Below are positions 8,488-16,534 of a stretch of 58,767 bases of DNA, piece after piece. The position numbers and the translations under genes were made by a program. Source of the stretch: Novosphingobium sp. PC22D (GTDB lineage Bacteria; Pseudomonadota; Alphaproteobacteria; Sphingomonadales; Sphingomonadaceae); the NCBI RefSeq assembly GCF_002556635.1, contig NZ_MWMO01000021.1, positions 1-58,767 on the forward strand, in the 5' to 3' direction. How positions within the stretch are numbered: the stretch's first letter is position 1; each line of letters opens with the position of its first letter. The notes under the pieces were generated by a model, which did no database searches, was not told the DNA's origin, and worked only from the letters and a program-made list of their open reading frames with translations.

Positions 8488-9807
8488 TCAGGAGTCCCCG
8501 ACGACGGGCTTGCGCGCATCGGGGTAGCGTTCGAGGGCGGCGGCGGTGCGCGTCGGTATGTGTTCGGAGGGGAACATCCCTTCGGCGGGCTTCACCCGCT
8601 TGAGATAGGCGCGCGCGAGCTGCGACTTGTGCGCGTCGGTCGGTCCGTCGGCGAAGGCCAGCGCCATGTTGCCCGCGTACCACTTGGCCAGCGGCATATC
8701 GAGCGAGATGCCGAGCGAGCCGTGGATCTCGAGCGCGCGCCCGACGACATTGGCGTAGACCGAGGCCATCGCCACCTTGCACATGCCAATGTGCTTGCGG
8801 CTGGCACCATGCTTCATCCGGCCCGCCTCGATCTCGTCGATGATCCACGCGGTCTTGAGCACGAGCAGCCGGAACTGTTCGAGCTCGATGATCGAATCGG
8901 CGATCTTGGCCTGCACCATCTGGTGCTCGCCGAGCATCTTGCCTTTGGTCGTGCGCGAGACGGCGCGCTCCATCATCATGTCGAGCGCGCGGTTGCACAT
9001 GCCCACGGTGCGCATCGCGTGGTGGATGCGCCCGCCGCCGAGCCGGGCCTGCGCGACCTTGAAGCCGCCGCCGCGCTCGCCGAGCATGTGGTCGTAGGGA
9101 ATGCGCACCCGATTGTAGCGGATATGCGCGTGATGGCCGTTCTCCGGATCGGTGTCGCCGGCGATGGCGACGTGGCGCAGGATCTCGATCCCCGGCGTTT
9201 CGGCGGGCACGATGAACATGCTCATCCGCTCGGTCAGCGGCGCCTCGGGATCGGTGACCGCGATGACCAGCAGGAACGTGGCAAAGCGCGCGTTAGAGGA
9301 GAACCACTTCTCGCCCTCGATCACCCATTCGTCGCCCTCGAGCGTGGCGCTGCAGGTGAAGACCTCGGGGTCGGCCCCGCCCTGCGGCTCGGTCATCGAG
9401 AAGCACGAGACGATATCGCCGTCCATCAGCGGGCCGAGGTAGCGCTGCTTCTGCTCGGGCGTGCCGAACAGCGCGAGGATCTCGGCGTTGCCGGTATCGG
9501 GCGCGGCGCAACCGAAAATGACCGGCGCCCAGTTCGAACGCCCGATGATCTCGTTCATCAGCGCGAGCTTGATCTGGCCGTAGCCCGGTCCGCCGAGATG
9601 GGGCCCGAGATGGCAGGCCCATAGCCCCCGCGCCTTGACCTGGTCCTGCAACGGCTTGAGATGGCGCTTGGCTTCCGCGTAATCCGGGTCGAACTGCGCA
9701 CCCTGTTCGGGGAACAGCAGGTCCATCGTCTCGCATTCCTCGCGGACGAAGGTCTCCATCCAGTCAAGCTTGGCCTGAAACTCGGGGTCGACGGAAAAAT
9801 CGATCAT
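8488..9807 (-). CDS. Acyl-CoA dehydrogenase
   Basis: 439 aa flavoenzyme. Residues CFSMTEPQGGADP and IEGEKWFSSNAR are the FAD/substrate-loop motifs of the family; MLGERGGGFKVAQARLGGGRIHHAMRTVGMC, RALEIHGSLGIS and MPLAKWYAGNMALAFADGPTDAHKSQLAR cover the C-terminal helical domain. It belongs to the ACAD subgroup commonly found next to APH-type kinases. The start ATG at 9807 overlaps the TGA of the upstream kinase gene (ATGA), so the two are translationally coupled. Expected role is alpha,beta-dehydrogenation of an acyl-CoA, with electrons going to ETF. Confidence 0.92.
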   Translation of the reverse strand: MIDFSVDPEFQAKLDWMETFVREECETMDLLFPEQGAQFDPDYAEAKRHLKPLQDQVKARGLWACHLGPHLGGPGYGQIKLALMNEIIGRSNWAPVIFGCAAPDTGNAEILALFGTPEQKQRYLGPLMDGDIVSCFSMTEPQGGADPEVFTCSATLEGDEWVIEGEKWFSSNARFATFLLVIAVTDPEAPLTERMSMFIVPAETPGIEILRHVAIAGDTDPENGHHAHIRYNRVRIPYDHMLGERGGGFKVAQARLGGGRIHHAMRTVGMCNRALDMMMERAVSRTTKGKMLGEHQMVQAKIADSIIELEQFRLLVLKTAWIIDEIEAGRMKHGASRKHIGMCKVAMASVYANVVGRALEIHGSLGISLDMPLAKWYAGNMALAFADGPTDAHKSQLARAYLKRVKPAEGMFPSEHIPTRTAAALERYPDARKPVVGDS

Positions 9808-10871
9808 GACGCCCTCCGGGCCTGCTCGGCCGCTTCCTTGAAACAGTTTTCGACGATCCGGGCGAAGAACCGCCCGGTCTCCTTGGGCAGCATTCCCGCC
9901 TCGGCCTGCGCCACCTTGTATTCCATCAGGCAGCCCGACTTGAACTTGGCGAGGATCGAGAACCACTCGAAGTCGCGGATGTCGCGGCCCGTGCCGGCGC
10001 AGTAATAGCGGGCAAGTTCCTGCTTGGTGGGAAAGTGCGTGGGATTGTTGAGCGCGGTTTCGAAAGTGCGATCCGGATCGGCCTCGTCGCGCATGCCGCC
10101 GGTGAACCAGCCCATGTCGATCATCGGATCGCCGATCGTCGAGAGCTCCCAGTCGATCATCGCCGCGAGCCGCGCGGGCGGCCCCCATTTGAACATCATG
10201 TTGGGCGTGCCGACGTCGCCGTGGATGATCCCGCGCACTTCCTCGGGCAAGCGCGCGTGGCGCAGCCAGTCCTCGGTCTCGGCATAGCCGGGCAGCGTGC
10301 GGCCCTCGTAGCCGTAGCGCTGCTTGTAGCTGGCGAGCTGGCCCGCCCAGCGATCGACCTGGCGCTCGAGGAACTTGCCCGGCTTGCCGTAGTCGCCGAG
10401 CCCGATCGCCTCGTAATCGACATTGGCGAGCGCGATCAGCCCGTCGACGATCGCGAAGGGGATACCGTATTCGTAGGGCATTGCGTCGAACGGCGGCTCG
10501 TTGTGGATCTTCTCATCGCGCAGGTTCGGCGCCCAGCCGTCGACCTTCTCCATGACGTAGAACGGTGCGCCGACGACGCTGTCGTCCGCACACGAACCGT
10601 AGCACACGGGGTGCGGCACTTCCGTCTCGTTGAGCGCTGTCAGGATGCGCGCCTCGCGCAGCACGCCGCGCTCGGCGCCGGGCGGCGGCACCGCGGGCGG
10701 GCGGCGCATGACCATCGGCCTCTCGCCCCGGGCGAGCGTAAGCACGACGTTCGAGGTGCCGCCAGAGAGCAGCGAGGTCCGCAACGGGCCGTCGCCCAGC
10801 TCGGGCACATGCGCGTCGAGCCATTCGGTCAATGGCCCCGGCGGCGCGATCCGATCGAGATCCGCATCCAT
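9804..10871 (-). CDS. Aminoglycoside phosphotransferase (APH)-fold kinase, acyl-CoA dehydrogenase-associated
   Basis: 355 aa. The N-terminal lobe has LLSGGTSNVVLTLARGERPMVMRR (nucleotide-binding strand pair), and the C-terminal lobe has IIHGDVGTPNMMF (catalytic-loop HGD...N) and MIDWELSTIGDP (metal-binding DWE). This is the ACAD10/ACAD11 N-terminal kinase type, not an antibiotic-resistance enzyme. In mammals the fused kinase-dehydrogenase phosphorylates 4-hydroxyacyl-CoAs; by analogy this pair may process hydroxylated acyl-CoAs. The catalytic loop reads HGDVGTPN rather than the commoner HGDYRLDN. The gene begins directly after the marR stop, with no gap, and overlaps the dehydrogenase start. 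Confidence 0.88.
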   Translation of the reverse strand: MDADLDRIAPPGPLTEWLDAHVPELGDGPLRTSLLSGGTSNVVLTLARGERPMVMRRPPAVPPPGAERGVLREARILTALNETEVPHPVCYGSCADDSVVGAPFYVMEKVDGWAPNLRDEKIHNEPPFDAMPYEYGIPFAIVDGLIALANVDYEAIGLGDYGKPGKFLERQVDRWAGQLASYKQRYGYEGRTLPGYAETEDWLRHARLPEEVRGIIHGDVGTPNMMFKWGPPARLAAMIDWELSTIGDPMIDMGWFTGGMRDEADPDRTFETALNNPTHFPTKQELARYYCAGTGRDIRDFEWFSILAKFKSGCLMEYKVAQAEAGMLPKETGRFFARIVENCFKEAAEQARRAS

Positions 10872-11342
10872 TCAGTCGTCCTCCCGCACGCGCAACCGTG
10901 CTTCCAGTGCCTGCCGCACCTTACGCAGCGCCTCGGCGGCGGCCGCGACGCTGCGTTCATCGAGCGGCTCGGCGATCTCGGCGGCGAGGGCATCGGCTCG
11001 CCGGTCGAGATCGCGCTTTATCTTGACCCCCTCGCCGGTCGCGCGCAGCAGCACGGCGCGCTTGTGATCGGGATTGTCGAGCGGCTCGATCAGCCCGGCG
11101 GCGATCAGCGAATTGGCCGCGCGCTGGATGTTCTGGCGCGGCTGTCCGAACGATCGCCCGATCTGGGGCACCGTCGGCGGCCGGCTCGCCTCGACGACGG
11201 CATTGAGCACGGCAAGTTCGGAATCGTTGAGGCCCACCGTCCGCCGCGCATCGGCGAAAAGGCTCTTGAGCCGTCCGTTGAGACGAATCAGCTCATCCGA
11301 CAACCCCACGAGAGGGTGTCGCGAATCAGGCTTTCTCTCCAC
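10872..11342 (-). CDS. MarR family winged-helix regulator
   Basis: 156 aa starting at GTG 11342. The winged-helix core shows LAVLNAVVEASRPPTVPQIGRSFGQPRQNIQRAANSLIAAGLIEPLDNPDHKRAVLLRATGEG, the standard MarR recognition helix followed by the wing with D-x-R/K-R. Flanking helices form the dimer interface. There is no obvious Shine-Dalgarno before the GTG. A perfect 18-bp palindrome containing TTGACA sits 18 nt upstream, a strong candidate for its own operator. It is the first gene of the operon with the APH kinase, acyl-CoA dehydrogenase, SDR and quinone oxidoreductase, and so probably represses them until an acyl-CoA or aromatic ligand binds. Confidence 0.88.
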   Translation of the reverse strand: MERKPDSRHPLVGLSDELIRLNGRLKSLFADARRTVGLNDSELAVLNAVVEASRPPTVPQIGRSFGQPRQNIQRAANSLIAAGLIEPLDNPDHKRAVLLRATGEGVKIKRDLDRRADALAAEIAEPLDERSVAAAAEALRKVRQALEARLRVREDD

Positions 11343-11354
11343 ATCGCGAGCGTT

Positions 11355-12455
11355 TCACTTTGACACGATCGTGTCAATTTTCTTCGCCGACACCTCGTCG
11401 AGCATCGTCCTGGCGAGAGCGAGGAACGCCTCGGTTTCGGCCTGCGCCGAGGGTATCGCCTTGCGGTATGTGGCGAAGCCGTGGATCAGGCCCTTTGCCT
11501 CGTAGAACGCCACGGGCACGCCAGCCTCGATCAGCTTCGCGCCATAGGCCCGGCCCTGATCGCGCAGCGGATCGAGCGAGGCGGTCACCAACACCGTCGG
11601 CGGTAGACCCGACAGATCGCCGAGAATGGGCGAAGCGCGCGGGTCCTTCGGATCGGCGGCATAGTGCTCGGTCATCAGCGCCATTGTCGTGGCGTCGAGC
11701 GCATAGCCCTTCGCGAATGCTTCCTGCGAGGGATAGATTCCGGCGAAGTCGGTCGCCGGATAGATCGGGAGTTGCAGCACCACCGGTACGGCGGCCGACG
11801 CGTCGCGCAGCGCGGCGGCGGTGACGAGCGCGAGGTTTCCGCCCGCGCTGTCGCCGGCCAGCACCAGTCCGGTAACCTCGAGCCCTAGCGCCGCACCGTT
11901 CGCGGCGACCCAGCGTGCCGCCGCCTCGCCGTCGTCGATGGCCGCGGGAAACGGGTTCTCGGGCGCGAGCCGGTATTCGACCGAGACGACCGGCAAATCG
12001 AGACGACGCGAGATCTCGGCGGCCAGCCCGGCGTGAGTCACGATCGAGCCGAGCACATAGCCGCCGCCGTGATAGAAGACCATGACCGGCCCGGGCTTCC
12101 GCTCGGCGCGCACGTCGAACAGCTTGAGCCGGATCGGTCCGCCCGGCCCGGCCATCTCGAGGTCCTTCTCGACCGCCATCTCGCCGACCGGCAGATCCTG
12201 CTGCGCCATCGCCGCCATCGCTTCGGGCGGCAGCTTGTGGAGCTGCTCGAGCACGTCGCGCGTCAGCGGCGGCACGGTCCTGGCGTTGAACGCCTCAAGA
12301 TAGGCCGCGGTGTCGGGACGCACGAAGGGCGCGGCCTTGTCCTGTGCCGCGACAGCCGCCTGCGCGAGGACCGGCGCCTGCGCGCCGAGCCCCGCCCCTG
12401 CAAGCGCCAGCGCGGCGCATGCGGCTGCAAACCTTCCTGGCGAAATCCCCGGCAT
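11355..12455 (-). CDS. Exported alpha/beta-hydrolase esterase (hormone-sensitive lipase family)
   Basis: 366 aa from ATG 12455 (AGGGGGAGA at 8 nt). Residues 1-33 look like a Sec signal peptide with an AxA-type end (GAQAPVLAQA). The HSL hallmark HGGG is at 129-132, the nucleophile elbow GDSAGG has Ser203, Asp is expected in LVTASLDPLRDQG and His in LIHGFA. Acts on acyl esters, probably in the periplasm. It sits 37 nt after PBP1A and 12 nt before marR on the same strand; its 3' end contains the marR operator palindrome. Substrate unknown. Confidence 0.88.
   Translation of the reverse strand: MPGISPGRFAAACAALALAGAGLGAQAPVLAQAAVAAQDKAAPFVRPDTAAYLEAFNARTVPPLTRDVLEQLHKLPPEAMAAMAQQDLPVGEMAVEKDLEMAGPGGPIRLKLFDVRAERKPGPVMVFYHGGGYVLGSIVTHAGLAAEISRRLDLPVVSVEYRLAPENPFPAAIDDGEAAARWVAANGAALGLEVTGLVLAGDSAGGNLALVTAAALRDASAAVPVVLQLPIYPATDFAGIYPSQEAFAKGYALDATTMALMTEHYAADPKDPRASPILGDLSGLPPTVLVTASLDPLRDQGRAYGAKLIEAGVPVAFYEAKGLIHGFATYRKAIPSAQAETEAFLALARTMLDEVSAKKIDTIVSK
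11360..11377. promoter_or_regulatory. Perfect 18-bp palindrome, probable MarR operator
   Basis: TTGACACGATCGTGTCAA is a perfect inverted repeat with 9-bp half-sites. It begins 18 nt before the marR GTG and lies inside the last codons of the upstream esterase gene. On the minus strand its first six bases are a consensus -35 (TTGACA); 17 nt later is only a weak -10 (AACGCT at 11354-11349). Binding of a dimer here would cover the -35. Confidence 0.7.
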
Positions 12456-12492
12456 CCTCGTTCTCCCCCTTCTCCCTCGGCGTTTGCCGCCG

Positions 12493-15015
12493 TCAGTAAA
12501 CCCCCCCTTGCTCCTCGGCGAAGTCGCGGGGCTCGGACTGGCGCGCCGCCGCGCGCGCATCGGCCATGGCCTTCTGCGAGGCCCGGATCTGCGCGATCAG
12601 CGCGTCACGGCGCTTGGCGAACTCGTCCTCGGCGGTGTACTGGCGCGGCTCGGTATCGGGCTTGAACGCTTCCCAGATGATCGCCGCCTTGGGCTCATTG
12701 CTCGGTTCGACGCCGGTCACCTGCTTGCCGGTCACGCGGTCGATCCGGACCATGCGCACGCCCGCCGGTGCGACGAACGGGGTGTGGCTCCAGCGTTCCT
12801 TGGTGTTCTGCACCACCTGCTTGAAGATCGGCGCGGCGATGCGGCCGCCCTGCGCATAGCCCCCGAGCGAGCGCGGCGTGTCGTAGCCGAGATAGACCCC
12901 GGCGACGATGTCCTGCGAACCGCCGACGAACCACACGTCGGTCGGCCCGGTGGTGGTGCCGGTCTTGCCGAACAGCGGCAGCTTGAGGTCGCGCAGGATC
13001 ACCGCGGTGCCGCGGATCACGACGCCGGTGAGCATATGCACGGTCTGGAACGCGGTGTCCGCGTTGATCACCTGCTTGCCCTGGCGCGGGAGGCGCGGCA
13101 TCGGCTTGCCGTCCCACTCGGCCATGTCGCAGCCCATGCAGCGGCGGTTGTCCGAGCGCCAGATCACCTTGCCGTTGCGATCCTGCACATAGTCGATCAC
13201 CGAGGACGGGAACTGCACGCCGTTGTTGGCGAGCGCCGAATAGGCGTTGACCATCCGCTCTACGGTGGTCTCGCCAGCGCCGAGCGCGAAGGAGAGGTAG
13301 TTCTTGTACTCGCCGATGCCCATGTTCCGAAAGGTCCGGTTGACCTTGTTCATGCCGACATCGTTGGCGATGCGCACCGTCATCAGGTTGCGCGACTGCT
13401 CCAGGCCCCAGCGCAGCGTGTGATTGCCGCTGCCGCCGCTGTTGCCGAAGTTGCGGAAGCACTTCTGGCCGAGGCGCGCGCCCTGATAGACGCAGAAGGT
13501 GCCGTCGAGCACTTGCGTCGCGGGCGTCATCCCATTGTCGAGCGCGGTCGCGTAGACGAAGGGTTTGATCGTGGAGCCGGGCTGGCGCATCGCCTGCGTC
13601 GCGCGGTTGAACGAGCCGAGCCCGGAATCGAAACCACCCTGCATCGCGAGGATGCGGCCGCTGTAGGGTTGCTCGATGACCATGCCGCCCGAAACCTCGG
13701 GAATCGTGCGGACCGCGTAGGCATCGGCTCCGATCGGCTCCGCGGCGACGAAATCGCCGACGCGGGCCTTGTCGGGAATGTTGGTGAGAGTGGCGGTATC
13801 GCCGTCGGAAAACCCGATCTGCCCGGTGCCGCTGCCCGTCGCCAGAACGACGCCGACGCGCCAGTCCTCGTAGTCGATCGTCTTGTACGATGAGATGAGC
13901 TGCGACTGCCAGGTGTCCATGTCGTCGATATGCGCGATCGGCCCGGTCCAGCTCCGCCCGCCGTGGAAGCGCAGCAGCCCGGCGCGCAAGGCGTCCCGCG
14001 TCGCCGACTGCATTTCGCGATCGAGCGAGGTTCGCACCCACAGCCCGCCCGCATAGACGCTTTGCGGGCCGTCCTCGGCGGTCTCGCCATACCGGTCGAT
14101 GAGCCGGCGGCGGACCTCCTCGACGAAATAGCCGTTGCCGGGATCGTAGCTCTGCCCGCGCCGGGGGATCAGGCCGAGCGGCTGCGCCTTGGCGGCATCG
14201 GCTTCGGCGCGCGTCGCCCAGCCGTTATCGACCATCTGGTCGAGCACGTAGTTGCGGCGCGCGATCGCCTCGTCGGCGTACCTGGCGCGGCTATACTTCT
14301 CGGGCGCCTTGGGCAGAATCGCGAGGAACGCGGCCTGGTGGAGGTCGAGATCGCCGACGTCCTTGTCGAAATAGGCCCGCGCCGCCGCCTGCACGCCGAA
14401 GCTCTGCCGGCCGAGCGGGATCTCGTTGAGATAGAGCTCGAGGATCTGCTCCTTGGTGAGCACGTCCTCGATCCGCCGCGAGACGATCATTTCCTTGAGC
14501 TTGCGCGTTACCGAGTACTCGTCGCCGATCAGGATGTTCTTGGCGACCTGCTGGGTGATCGTCGAACCGCCCTTGGCGCGCTCGCCCGAGCCGAACTTCG
14601 AGACGTAGTCGACAACCGCGCCGAGCAGCCCGGTGTAGTCGACGCCGCCGTGCGTCCAGAAGGTCTTGTCCTCGGCGGAGAGAAACGCGTTGATCAGCGG
14701 GCGCGGGAAATCGACGAAGCGCAACTGCACGCGACGCTCGCGCGCATAGCTGTAGACGATGGCGCCATCGATATCGCGCACCATCGTCGGCAGCGGCGGC
14801 TGGTAGGCGAGCAGCTTCTTCTCGTCGGGCAGATCGCGGGTGATGAGGAACCAGAACACGAGGAACGCCAGGAATACGGCGAGCCCCAGATAAACGAGAA
14901 GCCGCAGCCATCTGCGCGCGCGCCATTCCGCGCCGAGCGAGGCGAGCACGCAGCCCGCGTCGCGGCGCACGCGATAGCTCAGGGTTTCGTTTTCGGGATC
15001 GGCAGTATCGGTCAT
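12493..15015 (-). CDS. mrcA: Penicillin-binding protein 1A, bifunctional transglycosylase/transpeptidase
   Basis: 840 aa class A PBP. One membrane anchor near residues 37-59 is followed by the GT51 domain with catalytic Glu115 in EDKTFWTHGG, then GGSTITQQVAKN and RKLKEMIVSRRIE. The transpeptidase domain has the SxxK nucleophile Ser481 (QPGSTIKPF), the SRN triad and the KTGT motif beginning at Lys684. An OB-like insert precedes the SxxK (WTGPIAHIDDMDTW). It polymerises and crosslinks peptidoglycan in the periplasm. Gene order amidase - PBP1A, opposite RNase E, is common in alphaproteobacteria and supports the call. Confidence 0.96.
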   Translation of the reverse strand: MTDTADPENETLSYRVRRDAGCVLASLGAEWRARRWLRLLVYLGLAVFLAFLVFWFLITRDLPDEKKLLAYQPPLPTMVRDIDGAIVYSYARERRVQLRFVDFPRPLINAFLSAEDKTFWTHGGVDYTGLLGAVVDYVSKFGSGERAKGGSTITQQVAKNILIGDEYSVTRKLKEMIVSRRIEDVLTKEQILELYLNEIPLGRQSFGVQAAARAYFDKDVGDLDLHQAAFLAILPKAPEKYSRARYADEAIARRNYVLDQMVDNGWATRAEADAAKAQPLGLIPRRGQSYDPGNGYFVEEVRRRLIDRYGETAEDGPQSVYAGGLWVRTSLDREMQSATRDALRAGLLRFHGGRSWTGPIAHIDDMDTWQSQLISSYKTIDYEDWRVGVVLATGSGTGQIGFSDGDTATLTNIPDKARVGDFVAAEPIGADAYAVRTIPEVSGGMVIEQPYSGRILAMQGGFDSGLGSFNRATQAMRQPGSTIKPFVYATALDNGMTPATQVLDGTFCVYQGARLGQKCFRNFGNSGGSGNHTLRWGLEQSRNLMTVRIANDVGMNKVNRTFRNMGIGEYKNYLSFALGAGETTVERMVNAYSALANNGVQFPSSVIDYVQDRNGKVIWRSDNRRCMGCDMAEWDGKPMPRLPRQGKQVINADTAFQTVHMLTGVVIRGTAVILRDLKLPLFGKTGTTTGPTDVWFVGGSQDIVAGVYLGYDTPRSLGGYAQGGRIAAPIFKQVVQNTKERWSHTPFVAPAGVRMVRIDRVTGKQVTGVEPSNEPKAAIIWEAFKPDTEPRQYTAEDEFAKRRDALIAQIRASQKAMADARAAARQSEPRDFAEEQGGVY

Positions 15016-15065
15016 CGCAAGGGGCCTCTAGCACGGCGCTTCGCGGATATGCCAGCGCTTCGCCG

Positions 15066-15929
15066 TCATGCGCCTGAACGGCGCGCGAAAAAGGCGCGGA
15101 TCGCGCGCGCGGCCACTTGCGCGACCTTGCGCTGGCCGCTGTCCGAAGCGATAAACGCGCCGTCCTCGGCGTTGTTGATATAGCCCGTCTCGAACAGGAT
15201 CGAGGGGATGTCCGGCGCCTTGAGCACCGCTAGCGCGGCCGCCTGCACCGCGCCGCGATGCAGGCGCAGGTCTCCGTCGGCCTCGCGCAGCACCAGACGC
15301 GCGGCATCGACCGATCCTTCCTGCGCCTCGCGCTGCGACAAGTCGAGCAGGATCGCGTTGACCGCATCGTCGCTCGAGGAAAGCGACACGCCGTTCACGA
15401 CGTCGACGCTGTTCTCGCGCTCGGCGAGCCTGGCCGCGGCCTGGTCCGTGCCCCGCTCGGACAGGACGTAGACGCTGGCGCCGCGCGCGCTGTTGCTTTC
15501 GGCGCTGTCGGCGTGGATCGAGACGAACAGGTCGGCCCCCAGCTTGCGCGCGATCTCGGGCCGTTCGCCCAGAGTGATGAACCTGTCGTCCTCGCGGGTC
15601 ATCGCCACGCGGATGCCGCCGCCTTCGAGCAGCCGCGCGCGCAGCGCCTTGGCGATCGCGAGCGCCACGTCCTTCTCGCGGATGTCTCCCGCGCCCGCAC
15701 CCGGATCGAAGCCGCCATGCCCAGGATCGATGACGACGAGCGGGCGCGTCGCGTCGGGCGGACCGTCGATCCGCGGCAAGTCGACCGCCGCGTCCTTCAG
15801 GGGAAAGGCGATGCGCACCACATAGTCCCGGTCCCCGCCCGGCGCGACGTGCCGGTCGAGCGCGACGAGACCGAGAAACACTGCGAGCGGGGCCACCACA
15901 AGGAGCACGATCAGGAACGCGCGAGCCAT
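15066..15929 (-). CDS. amiC: N-acetylmuramoyl-L-alanine amidase (Amidase_3)
   Basis: 287 aa with an N-terminal signal-anchor (residues about 4-23). The amidase_3 zinc ligands are visible: His71 in IDPGHGG, Glu85 in IREKDVAL and His139 in SIHAD; the catalytic Glu247 lies in LFETGYINN. It cleaves the amide between MurNAc and the stem peptide during daughter-cell separation. The AMIN domain found in longer AmiC proteins is absent. It lies 50 nt upstream of the PBP1A gene on the same strand and is divergent from rne, with the two promoters in a 605-nt region. Confidence 0.93.
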   Translation of the reverse strand: MARAFLIVLLVVAPLAVFLGLVALDRHVAPGGDRDYVVRIAFPLKDAAVDLPRIDGPPDATRPLVVIDPGHGGFDPGAGAGDIREKDVALAIAKALRARLLEGGGIRVAMTREDDRFITLGERPEIARKLGADLFVSIHADSAESNSARGASVYVLSERGTDQAAARLAERENSVDVVNGVSLSSSDDAVNAILLDLSQREAQEGSVDAARLVLREADGDLRLHRGAVQAAALAVLKAPDIPSILFETGYINNAEDGAFIASDSGQRKVAQVAARAIRAFFARRSGA

Positions 15930-15995
15930 CGGACCTGACTAGGCCGGGCACCGCCCCACGGCAATTGCCGGACGGCGCGAAATCCCTAGCTTTCT

Positions 15996-16011
15996 TTAAC
16001 TTGGCGCTAAC
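15996..16011. promoter_or_regulatory. CtrA-like motif between amiC and rne
   Basis: TTAA-N7-CTAAC, one mismatch from the CtrA consensus TTAA-N7-TTAAC, 67 nt upstream of the amiC start. It could control amiC, a cell-separation gene. One mismatch in a long intergenic region is weak evidence. Confidence 0.3.
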
Positions 16012-16058
16012 CACGTCGCGCGCATGACCGCATGGCATGGACCCGGGTGTCGCTCGAC

Positions 16059-16075
16059 CATTGCCTTGGGCAATG
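16059..16075. other. Perfect hairpin in the amiC-rne intergenic region
   Basis: CATTGCC - TTG - GGCAATG, a 7-bp perfect stem with a 3-nt loop and no T run. It may be an operator or a structure in the rne leader. Confidence 0.4.
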
Positions 16076-16534
16076 AACTTGCTCGCCAAGATTATGAATG
16101 CTAGGCCTTTGTGACAGGGGTACTTTGGCTGTCGGTCGTTGCAGTCTCGAAGCACGGTTCAAACCGTCCACAGAGTGAGCAGGATCGCAGCGAAATCCCT
16201 CCGTCATGGCCGGTCGGCGTTCGACTTGCCGGTTCCTACAGGTTGACGCGAGACATGAGAATTTCCTTGCAGCCCCGCCAGTCGACGTCATCGGACGCGG
16301 CGGCCCTGTTGCAAGCCCGTGCGCAGACCAAGGCGACGCGCATTCTCCTTCTCGCAGACACGCAAGCTCGGGGCATGGCGCCGGATCGCCGGTCCCCAAA
16401 GCTCTCCCTCGCCCGCGACACGATGAGGCCGGCACACTTGGCCCGGACCGTCTCGCCGTCGCGCGGCAATCCCGAAAATGATCGCGCTGCATCGCCATAT
16501 CCGGAACGGACGCGGCGCGCCTGGAGAATTCAAA

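Larger units (their letters stand above)
15930..16534. other. 605-nt intergenic region between amiC and rne: long rne leader and divergent promoters
   Basis: No convincing gene was found in either strand; several open frames exist but lack ribosome sites and coding bias. It contains a CtrA-like motif at 15996-16011 and a perfect hairpin at 16059-16075. A long 5' leader would suit RNase E, whose mRNA leader is the site of autoregulation in enterobacteria; that this applies here is inference. Confidence 0.6.

Noticed and set aside
12310..13893. 527-codon open frame antisense to PBP1A
   Set aside because: Same cause; PBP1A has full catalytic motifs on the minus strand.
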